In this document: positions 1 through 7,119 of the stretch, piece by piece | How positions within the stretch are numbered: position 1 is the first letter of the stretch | Layout: every line of letters starts with the position of its first letter | NCBI RefSeq assembly: GCF_017114945.1 | Contig: NZ_JABXKQ010000065.1 | Coordinates: 1-34,664, forward strand | Reading direction: 5' to 3' | Length of the DNA: 34,664 nt | Origin: Nostoc sp. JL34 | GTDB lineage: Bacteria; Cyanobacteriota; Cyanobacteriia; Cyanobacteriales; Nostocaceae | Made by a program: the position numbers and the translations under genes | The notes under the pieces: model-generated | Seen by the model: only the letters and a program-made list of their open reading frames with translations | Database searches by the model: none | Told to the model about the DNA's origin: nothing

Positions 1-55
1 TTCTTCTGCTTAATTTTTTGTTACATACTTATAAAATTTCACCACGACTTACTTA
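1..55. repeat. Left copy of 55 bp terminal inverted repeat
   Basis: The first 55 bases are the exact reverse complement of the last 55 (34610-34664), and identity stops abruptly at base 56. The DUF4419 reading frame loses homology at this edge and meets an in-frame TAA at 32-34 inside the repeat. Inference: this is the end of a repeated element, probably an IS, that also lies at the other end of the window. An exact length of 55 equals a common de Bruijn k-mer, so an assembly-graph overlap is likely. I do not recognise the IS family. Confidence 0.9.
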
Positions 56-1468
56 ATTCAAGACAAAGGTATTCATTCGCTGGCATTTGCTGTTCATGCT
101 GCTTTTAGCGAACATCGCCCGTTATTATTAACACCTGACATCATTTGGATAACGTTAGCTCAAGGATTTGCTCAACATATCAACAATAATGCAGAAACTT
201 TGCGTTCGCGTTTTGTTCGTCACCAAGGCAAGCAAGAACTGGTAGTTAAGGCTTTACAAATCCCCCAACAAACCCAGCACTGGAGTGAGGCAGTTCAAAA
301 CTGGGCATTGCTTATCCGCGACCATGTAGGGTCTGACCTGTATCGATTGATAGAGTGTAACTTCAGTACTACAACACCCATCACTCGCACAGCCAGTCAT
401 GTCGTGATGATGAATACCTTCCAAAAGTATTTTGACTACCTAATGTATTGCATTTGCGGTATTCCTGAGATTACACTGCTGGGTACTGTAGAAGATTGGC
501 AAAGTATTTGCGCTCGCATCCAAATCATGGCTGAGTATGACTTGGATTGGTGGACAGATCGCTTAATGCCAATTTGCCGAGAATTTGTGGAAACAGCTTC
601 AGGTAGACCATCGCTCTTGTTTTGGCGCAGCATCTACAAGCCTAAAGCTGTTTATGGCGGTGAACTAATTACTGGCTGGTTGAGTGATTTATTTCCTTAT
701 ATTAAACATTCAGTAACTAAAGCTCCCTCACTCAGAAATCCCGTTTTGGAAATAGATCGCTGCTCCTTGCCTAACGGGTCATCATCCTCCGAACAAACAT
801 TCAGCCACGAAACTCGCGGTATTAGTGCTAATAGCTTGCCTTTAGGACTTTCTCAAGCTCCATTTCGTCTTCAAATGGCAGGTGAGAAAGGATATTCTTT
901 AGAACTACTCGCTGGTTTCATTGGCGTTCGTCAAGATTCTCAATCGCAAACTTTACAACCTGAAATTGGTTGGGCAGTGCGCGAATGTAACAATGATTTT
1001 GCACAGTTACTCGACGAAGTTCAACAGCAGCACCTGACACAACCGCCGATTAACTGGTCTGACTTTCGCAGCTATGGTGAGGGAGTTGGCAAAGAACATA
1101 TCGAAATGCTAGAGCGATTCGATGGTGCGACACTTTACCCTAATAGTAGTCATTTTTGGCAAATTCCTCAATATAATTGTCATAAAATTTACGAAATTTC
1201 TCAACCAAAATCTTTTACCTGTTATGCAACTCATCTGATGGATCTTGAAGATGGTCGTTGTATTGCTTACTTCTTTAATACTGACAAGCGCGAATGTTGC
1301 ATACTTTTGGGGCAGCCGATTTTAGAGAGCAATCAGCTTTCAGATCCTGTAATTATTGCTAATAGCATTCCAGAACTTTTTAAGCGCATATTTCAAGCTC
1401 AGGGGCAGTACTACTTTGACGATGCTAACTTTGAGGTTGTCCAATTTAAATATGAATTACTGCTTTGA
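56..1468 (+). CDS. DUF4419 protein, 5'-truncated
   Basis: The frame is open from the repeat edge and codes for about 470 residues with no start codon of its own upstream. An internal TTG at 200 could serve as a start but would cut into conserved sequence. The N-terminal part reads HRPLLLTPDIIWITLAQG and then FAQHINNNAETLRSRFVRH, which matches my recollection of DUF4419 (a family of unknown function in bacteria and fungi, with the conserved P-D-x-I-W segment). Further family-like blocks are the F-S-T-T-x-P-x-x-R-T segment near residues 105-115, the C-G-I-P-E block and D-x-x-W-W. The first few dozen residues expected for the family are missing, cut at the 55 bp repeat. Base composition is like the neighbours. 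The product is probably non-functional or made only if the adjoining element supplies a start. Function unknown. Confidence 0.75.
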   Translation: MQDKGIHSLAFAVHAAFSEHRPLLLTPDIIWITLAQGFAQHINNNAETLRSRFVRHQGKQELVVKALQIPQQTQHWSEAVQNWALLIRDHVGSDLYRLIECNFSTTTPITRTASHVVMMNTFQKYFDYLMYCICGIPEITLLGTVEDWQSICARIQIMAEYDLDWWTDRLMPICREFVETASGRPSLLFWRSIYKPKAVYGGELITGWLSDLFPYIKHSVTKAPSLRNPVLEIDRCSLPNGSSSSEQTFSHETRGISANSLPLGLSQAPFRLQMAGEKGYSLELLAGFIGVRQDSQSQTLQPEIGWAVRECNNDFAQLLDEVQQQHLTQPPINWSDFRSYGEGVGKEHIEMLERFDGATLYPNSSHFWQIPQYNCHKIYEISQPKSFTCYATHLMDLEDGRCIAYFFNTDKRECCILLGQPILESNQLSDPVIIANSIPELFKRIFQAQGQYYFDDANFEVVQFKYELLL

Positions 1469-1828
1469 CCGGAAGACTAGAGGTACTAAAAGATAAGCCG
1501 CTGTACCTTTAATTTACATAAAATGTAAATTAGACAATTATTATATTTACTGCCATGCCAGCTAAAGGTTTTCTCATTCCTATTTTGTCACTTTCGGCAG
1601 AAAATAATCTGTAACCCTTGCCCAGATAGAATTTTACTTATAGAGCTTTGTTTGGAATTTTCTATTAGTTTGCGATCGCTAATCTTCCTATTAAATCTAG
1701 GTTTCATCGTTTAGCTTCAATTTTGATTTCCTGAAAGTGACAAAAGAGAGATTAGATATATCTCTGTTCAATCATGCTGATGAAGATAACAAAATTTTAT
1801 CGTTTTGCCTAAAACAGTTTAACTCAGT
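1469..1828. other. Non-coding spacer with hairpin and inverted repeats
   Basis: No convincing ORF. A hairpin at 1510-1532 has arms TAATTTACAT/ATGTAAATTA and a 3 nt loop; it lies about 40 bases after the DUF4419 stop, lacks a clear U-run and is only a possible terminator. A 13 bp perfect inverted repeat, TTTTGTCACTTTC at 1583-1595 and GAAAGTGACAAAA at 1733-1745, brackets a 163 bp segment that also holds one HIP1 octamer (GCGATCGC) near 1673. The pair could be the ends of a small degenerate mobile element, but no target duplication is visible. Confidence 0.4.
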
Positions 1829-2431
1829 ATGAATACTATCCCAATGAAGGGTAGAATGCGGCTATTTATGAAATATGCACTATTAGTTTTAAAGTTGTAT
1901 ATGTCTAATGTAAATAAGCCAAGTAACCATAGCAACAATATTTTTCAAAAAATCTTGTTAATTATTGGAACTGGAGGATTATTACTTGGGATTCCGATTA
2001 TGTTCATTCGAGTTCCACCAAGCTGTGGCTGTGGTGATAGCAGTAAAGCTACAGTTGGAAGATTTATTAATGCACAACAAGCATATTTCTCGGAGAAATC
2101 AGCTTTTGCTCAATCGTATAGGTTGTTAGAACTTGGAGATGGAGATGCACCAACAGCTACAAGCCGCTATCGATATACCGTAGACATGAGTAAGGATAAG
2201 TCATTTATATATGCAACTCCGATAAAAGAATTCCCAACTGATGTATTTCAATTAGGACTGACTAAACAGGGCTTCAACAGCCTGATAGGTGCAGTTGCTT
2301 ACGAGCAAAAAAATAAAACTACTATTTCAATAATGTGCCGCTCCGAAAAACAGACTTTAGCTTATCCTCCCAGACCTATTTTTAAACAAGGTAATTTTAG
2401 CTGCCCTATCGGTTTTGAAAGTATCAAATAA
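1829..2431 (+). CDS. Type IV pilin-like G/H family protein
   Basis: 200 residues from the first ATG; a second in-frame ATG at 1901 would give 176 residues (MSNVNKPSN...). Neither has a good Shine-Dalgarno, so the start is uncertain. One membrane segment (ILLIIGTGGLLLGIPIMFI, about residues 42-60) is followed by an exported domain with FINAQQAYFSEKSAFAQS, R-Y-x-Y, the late A-Y and I-M-C-R-S-E segments, and a C-terminal F-S-C-P-I-G. This pattern fits the cyanobacterial 'type IV pilin-like G/H' family (Pilin_GH). Those proteins resemble minor pseudopilins by sequence; their function is not established. A Cys-Gly-Cys-Gly lies just after the membrane segment. No pilus operon surrounds the gene, so it is a stand-alone copy. 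The region before the membrane anchor is longer than a normal prepilin leader and shows no clear G-F-x-x-x-E peptidase site. Confidence 0.65.
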   Translation: MNTIPMKGRMRLFMKYALLVLKLYMSNVNKPSNHSNNIFQKILLIIGTGGLLLGIPIMFIRVPPSCGCGDSSKATVGRFINAQQAYFSEKSAFAQSYRLLELGDGDAPTATSRYRYTVDMSKDKSFIYATPIKEFPTDVFQLGLTKQGFNSLIGAVAYEQKNKTTISIMCRSEKQTLAYPPRPIFKQGNFSCPIGFESIK

Positions 2432-2541
2432 AATAGTATGCAAAGTTAACTACTTAATTAATCTCCTGATTATGTAAGAAAGTTTACAACTAATTAAGCG
2501 ATGGCGCAGAGCGTTTAGTATAAACAGTTTTGATGGTTGCC

Positions 2542-3153
2542 CTAATATAGCGTGTGTAACGTTCCAATCCAAACATCTCCTGTTTTAATAGCAAAGTACC
2601 TATCACCATTCTGGAGAAAACCTGACCTGTAAGCTTTTTGTTTGATTTTGTTAATTTCTGCTTCACTTAGCTGGTCAATCTTTTCATAAAAATAACTCTC
2701 TTCGGCGTGGAGTTCCCACTGAAAATTTTCAAGACTGAAGTTGTTAATTTTATATTTTTCAAATGGAAATGCTCTCTTTTCGTTGCTCTTTGTAAAAGTA
2801 TTGTTATATCCAACAATCCAATCTCCAGTTGCTGCTACAACTTGAGAGTTAAAAAAATGATGGTCAAACAACCATATCTTTAAGTAAAAAGGCTCTCTCC
2901 ACTCCTGAAGTTTTTTGTGCCAATTTAAATAAATCTCTATTAAAGCCTCTAGTATTAATCGTTTGTACCAAATGGGAGGATTTCTTTTTACTAAGCGATA
3001 CCAGGGGTCAATAGTGATCTTGACATAATCTCGTTGAGACTTGTGCAATTTTGCTGTATCTAGGGTGAGATTGTAATTCTTCCAATAGTTAATTTTTCTA
3101 ATCTGCTTTTTCCAGCCTCGAATCTTTTTTTTATTACTGTACGGGTTTGACAT
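2542..3153 (-). CDS. Hypothetical protein, 203 aa
   Basis: I do not recognise this family. The frame begins MSNPYSNKKKIRGWKKQIRK, so it has a strongly basic N-terminus (about 25 residues). The rest is rich in aromatic and charged residues (W-Y-K-R-L-I-L-E-A-L, F-Y-L-K-I-W-L-F-D-H-H-F-F). No signal peptide or membrane segment is present, and the C-terminus is Y-F-A-I-K-T-G-D-V-W-I-G-T-L-H. The coding frame is supported by its length in an AT-rich region and by normal-looking protein composition. It faces the pilin-like gene, the two being convergent with a 110 bp gap. The start ATG at 3153 is preceded by AGCTCCTGTAGAATTGCA on the coding strand with no strong ribosome site. Probably cytoplasmic; role unknown. 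Confidence 0.55.
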   Translation of the reverse strand: MSNPYSNKKKIRGWKKQIRKINYWKNYNLTLDTAKLHKSQRDYVKITIDPWYRLVKRNPPIWYKRLILEALIEIYLNWHKKLQEWREPFYLKIWLFDHHFFNSQVVAATGDWIVGYNNTFTKSNEKRAFPFEKYKINNFSLENFQWELHAEESYFYEKIDQLSEAEINKIKQKAYRSGFLQNGDRYFAIKTGDVWIGTLHTLY

Positions 3154-3296
3154 TGCAATTCTACAGGAGCTAACTAATCTATTACTGTAGTATGTATATA
3201 TTTGGCTTCGAGTTACTTTATATAAACCTGAAAGCTAGCGCAAAAACACAAACCACTAAATCCCGGATTTCTTACCATACCTCGAATGGAGGAGTA

Positions 3297-3371
3297 ATTA
3301 GTAGTGAGTAGTGAGTAAAGTCTTCACTTATTACTCATTACTTGTTACTGAGTATTTACTATTACTCATCA
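3297..3371. repeat. Short tandem and inverted repeats (TTACTCATTACT type)
   Basis: Runs of AGTAGTGAGTAGTGAGTAA are followed by TTACTCATTACTTGTTACT-like words on the same strand, so the stretch is both tandemly and inversely repetitive. Degenerate heptamer repeats of this type (STRR) are known from intergenic regions of heterocystous cyanobacteria. The surrounding spacer (3154-3660) shows no gene; it also contains ATCCCGGATTTCTTACC near 3260 and a loosely complementary GTGAGAAATGCGGG near 3390. Confidence 0.6.
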
Positions 3372-3663
3372 TCAAACGCAAAGGAGCTTGTGAGAAATGC
3401 GGGTAAATGTGTGTAGGCGCAGCCCGTGGTTTAACTCAGATTGGTTCAAAATTGCCTCTAGCAATCCAGTCGGTAAGCTGCTAGTTACCATGTATTTACA
3501 CTGAATGCTTAATTACAGAAAAACTTTTAGCTTATGTTCTACTCATAATTATTGCCTTTAAATTACTTAATCTTCATCACTTAAACTAAATTTAAACTCT
3601 TCACTACGGCTTTACACTTATTAATGTTTACTTTACAGCTTCTTGAGGCTAATATCATTACTT

Positions 3664-3678
3664 TTATCATTGTGATAA
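3664..3678. promoter_or_regulatory. Possible operator, TTATCA-TTG-TGATAA
   Basis: A perfect 6 bp dyad with a 3 bp spacer lies about 55-70 bases before the start of a ribbon-helix-helix gene. RHH repressors usually bind short dyads in their own promoter, so autoregulation is a reasonable inference. No textbook -35/-10 pair is visible around it. Confidence 0.35.
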
Positions 3679-3732
3679 CAGTTTGAATGATTGATATTAG
3701 AGAAGTAGTTTTAATTTGAGTTGATTAAATCA

Positions 3733-3900
3733 GTGAATAAGAAATGGGCGACTAAACGACTCACAATTAATCTGGCATCAGGGGAAGCAGAAAAATTAGA
3801 AAAATACTGCTCAATCACAGGACGACCAGCAACCGATGTGATTCGAGAGTTGATTCGTTCTTTGGCTATCGAAGAAGTACCCTCTCAAGATAACAAATAA
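3733..3900 (+). CDS. Small ribbon-helix-helix DNA-binding protein (CopG/Arc-like)
   Basis: 55 residues from GTG at 3733; an in-frame TTG at 3721 would add four residues, and an upstream in-frame TAA at 3712 sets the limit. The pattern is typical of RHH proteins: a beta strand KRLTINLA, helix 1 SGEAEKLEKYCSITG, a turn with the G-R-P motif, and helix 2 ATDVIRELIRSLA. Such proteins dimerise and bind DNA through the paired strands; many are antitoxins or plasmid regulators. It lies 61 bp upstream of, and in the same direction as, a DUF559-like nuclease gene, an antitoxin-first order seen in toxin-antitoxin pairs. A dyad (TTATCA-TTG-TGATAA) precedes it. The RHH assignment is fairly secure; the antitoxin role is inference. 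Confidence 0.7.
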   Translation: MNKKWATKRLTINLASGEAEKLEKYCSITGRPATDVIRELIRSLAIEEVPSQDNK

Positions 3901-3961
3901 TAGCTAGACTGAGATACTTTCTCATTACGTCTAAACGTAGCAATAGAGATGATGAATTAAA

Positions 3962-4741
3962 ATGGTTCAGGGAATAGAGCATCAAGTCAAAGGTAATTCT
4001 ATTGTACCGATCGGGGGAAAACTTCCGTATTATTTAGAATTGCAGACAAGTAAGCTATTAGATTTACTAGTTGTAATCTCTAGAAAAAATGACAATGATA
4101 AAAACTTAAGAACAAAAATTAACAGGTATTTGTATTCAAAAACTACACCTGGATATTATGTAGAAATTAATGAACATTTACACTTAGCTTATGCAGATCA
4201 GCGTGATGGACATGGTACTAAGCACTGGTGGCGATTATTTTTTGATAGTTCTTACAAAGAGCAGGTAGAACAGTTTACTCGCGGAAGTGCCTTGACTGTA
4301 CCGGGAAAAGATACGCCACATAATGATACTGACTCTGGACGAGAAGTTAAGACTGATGTAAACCCTTTGTATGAATGGGGAGGAATGTACTTTCGCTCCA
4401 AACCCGAAATCAAAATTGCTGAAGAACTGGATAACAAAGGTGTCTTATTCTTTGCTAATGCGTGGGGTCGAATTGGACGACAAGGTTCTCCTATATCTGA
4501 TGCAAGCGGTTGGCTTACAGGACGCATTGAAGTTGACTTTTTGGCGTTTTATAAAGGTAAGTGCATGATATTGGAGGTAGATGGTAATCACCATCAAGAA
4601 TCTTTACAAATAACCAGAGATTATGTGCGAGATAGGGTGCTATTGCGAGAAGGTATTCCTACAGTTAGGTTTGCAGCTAAAGAATGCTTTGAGCAACCTG
4701 AAAATGTTGTGATTGAGTTTTTGAATATGTTTTTAGTCTAA
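3962..4741 (+). CDS. DUF559-like / PD-(D/E)XK nuclease domain protein
   Basis: 259 residues. The C-terminal 120 residues carry a pattern of the restriction-endonuclease-like fold as seen in DUF559 and Vsr-related proteins: an early Glu in YFRSKPEIKIAEEL, a V-D-F-L strand, then C-M-I-L-E-V-D-G-N-H-H, a D-Y-V-R-D-R-V-L-L helix, and the I-P-T-V-R-F strand. The expected catalytic set would be E (helix), D (V-D-F) and E-x-D (E-V-D). The N-terminal 130 residues, which include the G-H-G-T-K-H-W-W-R-L-F-F-D segment, are unfamiliar and may be a recognition domain. It follows the RHH gene by 61 bp and is followed after 3 bp by the start of a Pro-rich ORF. Role inferred: DNA nuclease of a defence or toxin-like module. 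No methylase is nearby, which argues against a classical restriction system. Confidence 0.65.
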   Translation: MVQGIEHQVKGNSIVPIGGKLPYYLELQTSKLLDLLVVISRKNDNDKNLRTKINRYLYSKTTPGYYVEINEHLHLAYADQRDGHGTKHWWRLFFDSSYKEQVEQFTRGSALTVPGKDTPHNDTDSGREVKTDVNPLYEWGGMYFRSKPEIKIAEELDNKGVLFFANAWGRIGRQGSPISDASGWLTGRIEVDFLAFYKGKCMILEVDGNHHQESLQITRDYVRDRVLLREGIPTVRFAAKECFEQPENVVIEFLNMFLV

Positions 4742-4744
4742 TTT

Positions 4745-4900
4745 ATGAGTCAATACCCAATTATTTTGATTCCTGTGGGAATTGAGAGAGCTAAATCAGT
4801 GCTGCCACCAGCACCCATACCTCCAGATCCACCACAACAACCGGGGACAAAGCCACTATCTCTTGCATTGAAGCCAAATAGCCGCGCTCAGAATCGTGGG
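4745..4900 (+). pseudogene. 5' part of Pro-rich protein gene, interrupted by MITE-like element
   Basis: An ATG three bases after the nuclease stop opens MSQYPIILIPVGIERAKS, followed by a proline-rich stretch PPAPIPPDPPQQPGTKP. This N-terminus is like small cyanobacterial membrane proteins in which a Pro-rich leader precedes one or two membrane helices. Here the frame runs into a 289 bp inverted-repeat element from about 4901 and ends at 4969 inside it, without any membrane segment. No continuation of the gene is visible after the element. The close spacing suggests it was co-transcribed with the nuclease. Inference: gene broken by insertion. Confidence 0.45.
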
Positions 4901-5189
4901 GCTGGGCATCACTGTGCCAAAACGGGAAAATTGTACTCTAAGGAACTGATGCTAACCTCAACGCTATAAAAATTATTTGTTTTGAGCAAATGGCATACCT
5001 GCATTTATCACTTTTGACTCGAATTAGTCTTGGGAGATGGTGCAGAGTATTGGTAGTACTCTGCACCAATCAATTGAGGGTAAACAGCCGCTCACGGGTG
5101 CTGTAGAAAACCGAGGGGCTAAGATGCTTGCTGGACAAGGCTTTTAGCCTTAGCGTACAATTTTCCCGTTTTGGCACGGTGATGCCAGC
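4901..5189. mobile_element. MITE-like element with about 42 bp terminal inverted repeats
   Basis: Left arm 4901-4943 and right arm 5148-5189 are inverted copies that differ by one single-base indel and two substitutions; the core of both is GTGCCAAAACGGGAAAATTG. The 204 bp interior has no ORF but holds a perfect 12 bp hairpin at 5038-5068 (TGGTGCAGAGTA, loop TTGGTAG). Size, long inverted repeats and lack of coding capacity fit a miniature inverted-repeat transposable element. No clear target duplication is seen. It interrupts the Pro-rich ORF starting at 4745 and ends 111 bp before the stop of the convergent pentapeptide gene. The parent transposon is not in the window. Confidence 0.6.
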
Positions 5190-5299
5190 AAAGCTCAATT
5201 CCCAAAATCCATCTTGAACTAAGAATTTGATATGGGAACTTTTAAAACGATAAGCTGGTTACAGATACAGAACTTAACTTTAACTATGGATATTCTCGC

Positions 5300-6238
5300 T
5301 CAAAAAGTACGAGTCAGAATAGCTTTTCTAAAATCCGTACTTTTAAGTATGACTCCTGTAAAATTAGCATCAGTTAAATCAGCACTGCGAAAGCTTGTAC
5401 CACCAAAGGTTGCAAAAACAACAGCAACGTTGCGAATAATGGCGTATTTTTCATCTCCTTTCATTGCCCTCCTAGCAATGTAAATACTAAGTATAGCTAC
5501 GGTAAAAGCGATGGCGAAGGTGACGACGAAGGACAAACCTGCCGCTGCGAGGAAGACGATGGATTCGGCTCCACTTCTGGCTAAGATGAAAACCAAGGCA
5601 ATGGCGAAGACTAAGGCTCCAGCAACGGCTCCAGTGACGGACAAGGCCAAGGCAATGGCGAAGATTAAGGCTTCGGCTAAGTCCAGTCCTAATGCGACAG
5701 TGACGAGCAGACCAAGAACAACTGTAATGGCGAAGGGCAAGGCGACGGCGGAGGAAAAGGCGAAGACTAAGGCGATGACGAGAGCGATGGCAACCACTAA
5801 GGTAACGGCTAATGCGATGGCGACGGCGAAGGAAAAGACCCCAGCTAAATCCAAGGCTAAGGCAAAGGCAACAATGAGGGCGACGGTGAAAGCGAAGGCT
5901 AAGGCTAAGGCGACGGCTCCGATGAGGGCAACGACTAAGGCAGTCCAGCCTGAAACCTTAGTCTCTAAAGTTGAGCTATTAAATATAGAAACTATCAAGC
6001 CTCCAGTGATGGCTAAGAAAAATCCTGAAATTCCAGAGAGCAACCACGAAACACAAACTAGAAAACTAACCCAACCCTTTTGCAGTCCAGCTTTTGCATT
6101 GCTAAAGTTAGTCCCTCTTAGAATAGCATCCGTAAAATCTGCTCCTCGAATATCCGCATCACTAAAGTTTGCCCCAGCCAAGTTTTGACCTTTAAAAGAA
6201 CGACCTCTGAGATTTTGACCGGAAAAGTCTTGGGGCAT
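5300..6238 (-). CDS. Pentapeptide-repeat protein with long hydrophobic Ala/Val/Leu domain
   Basis: 312 residues. The N-terminus (about 1-48) is a pentapeptide-repeat run: FSGQNLRGRSFKGQNLAGAN, then FSDADIRGADFTDAILRGTN. Residues about 55-265 form a very hydrophobic region, several membrane spans rich in Ala, Val, Leu and Phe. The C-terminus returns to pentapeptides (TSFRSADLTDANFTGVILKS, TDFRKAILTRTF). Pentapeptide repeats fold as a right-handed quadrilateral helix. The pentapeptide-membrane-pentapeptide arrangement is common in filamentous cyanobacteria, with unknown function. Homologues I remember continue after the T-R-T segment with more pentapeptides, so this protein is probably truncated at its C-terminus, close to the MITE-like element. 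The DNA of the membrane part is internally repetitive (GCGATGGCGAAGG-like words on the + strand), which also keeps an antisense frame open. Confidence 0.75.
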   Translation of the reverse strand: MPQDFSGQNLRGRSFKGQNLAGANFSDADIRGADFTDAILRGTNFSNAKAGLQKGWVSFLVCVSWLLSGISGFFLAITGGLIVSIFNSSTLETKVSGWTALVVALIGAVALALAFAFTVALIVAFALALDLAGVFSFAVAIALAVTLVVAIALVIALVFAFSSAVALPFAITVVLGLLVTVALGLDLAEALIFAIALALSVTGAVAGALVFAIALVFILARSGAESIVFLAAAGLSFVVTFAIAFTVAILSIYIARRAMKGDEKYAIIRNVAVVFATFGGTSFRSADLTDANFTGVILKSTDFRKAILTRTF

Positions 6239-7010
6239 GGCTGGGCTGCTAAAAGTAAGGATTTATACAAAATAAATCTAGGATATACGCTTTTTCGGGA
6301 TTTAGGGCAATATTTCTCTAGAAGCGAGTAAATAATGGGCTGTGCCAAAATTCCGATTGCTCTTAGCTACTGTTAGATGATTCACTATTGGGCACAGTTG
6401 AAATCAGTTCACCGTGCAATATAAAACTGCCCTAGACGAAAGCTAGAGCAGTTTTTGATAGAAGTAAATTATATAGGAGACAATTAGCGTTGTCCCCAGT
6501 TTATCCATAGTAGATACCGTTATATAATACTATTCACCTCAAGTTTCGTGCTTTACGCAAAAAACGAATAATCTTGAAGTTGGCATTACAAAGTTTAGAA
6601 GTCAGCACAAGCCAGCGTATCACAGATGGCATCCGCGAATTTGAGCTTCTTCCTTGGCAGGGCAGAGGACATGATTGCTGGTGATGGGCTGCTGATGAGT
6701 GGGAATCTGGGGATAGAGGAAGTAGCGATCGCTAGTCCATCGTCTCCCAAATCGATTGATTATCCCAAGATTACCGAAAGCCCTGTTGGTGTGGCTTGTT
6801 GCAGTGATGAGTAGCGTGTTGGTGGGAAATCTGGCGCGAAGATTCGGTTTGGGAGCTTTTGTGTTAGAAAAGCTACTGTTGAGGGAAAACTGAAAACAAG
6901 ACCCTGTTTTGAAGATTTTGATTGTAATTCATCAGCCGAACGCTACAAATTACACAACAGAATTGGCAACGCATACATGAGTTGTATAAGTAGTATCTTT
7001 GTACTATTTA
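6239..7010. other. Long spacer, no convincing gene
   Basis: About 770 bp. It contains a terminator-like hairpin (annotated separately) and one HIP1 site near 6724. The 62-residue + strand frame at 6626-6814 has no ribosome site, no recognisable motif and an odd composition, so I do not call it. Short stretches in other frames look protein-like (for example around 6590-6690) but are broken within 40 codons, so this may be decayed coding DNA. Confidence 0.4.
6423..6456 (+). terminator. Rho-independent terminator-like hairpin
   Basis: Arms AAAACTGC-C-CTAG and CTAG-A-GCAGTTTT enclose the loop ACGAAAG, followed by a T-run (the right arm runs into TTTTT, then GATAG). The A-rich 5' flank would also allow termination on the other strand. 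No annotated + strand gene precedes it closely, so the transcript it ends is unknown. Confidence 0.5.
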
Positions 7011-7038
7011 TTGACAAATAAATACTTGTTGCTAAAAT
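7011..7038 (+). promoter_or_regulatory. Sigma70-type promoter of the helicase gene
   Basis: TTGACA (7011-7016), a 16 bp spacer and TAAAAT (7033-7038) match the housekeeping consensus closely. The predicted transcript would start near 7045, about 75 bases before the helicase ATG at 7120. Confidence 0.55.
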
Positions 7039-7119
7039 TTTTGAACAAAGTCAGGGTAAGTTGGATTAGTAATTTTTTAGAAATGAAATTGCGAAAAAGC
7101 AATCTAATCAGGGATTCTC

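Noticed and set aside
3297..3371. Repeat tract considered as a CRISPR array
   Set aside because: Units are short degenerate heptamers without regular spacers, and no cas gene is present in the window.
4252..4527. 91-codon minus-strand frame inside the DUF559-like gene
   Set aside because: Antisense shadow of a frame with recognisable nuclease motifs.
5511..6188. 225-codon + strand frame encoding a Lys/Ala/Thr-rich, histone-like protein
   Set aside because: Exactly antisense to the pentapeptide/membrane protein, whose pentapeptides and hydrophobic spans are unmistakable; the antisense frame is a by-product of Ala/Val/Leu codons.
6626..6814. 62-codon + strand frame
   Set aside because: No ribosome site, motif or credible composition; neighbouring frames are broken too.
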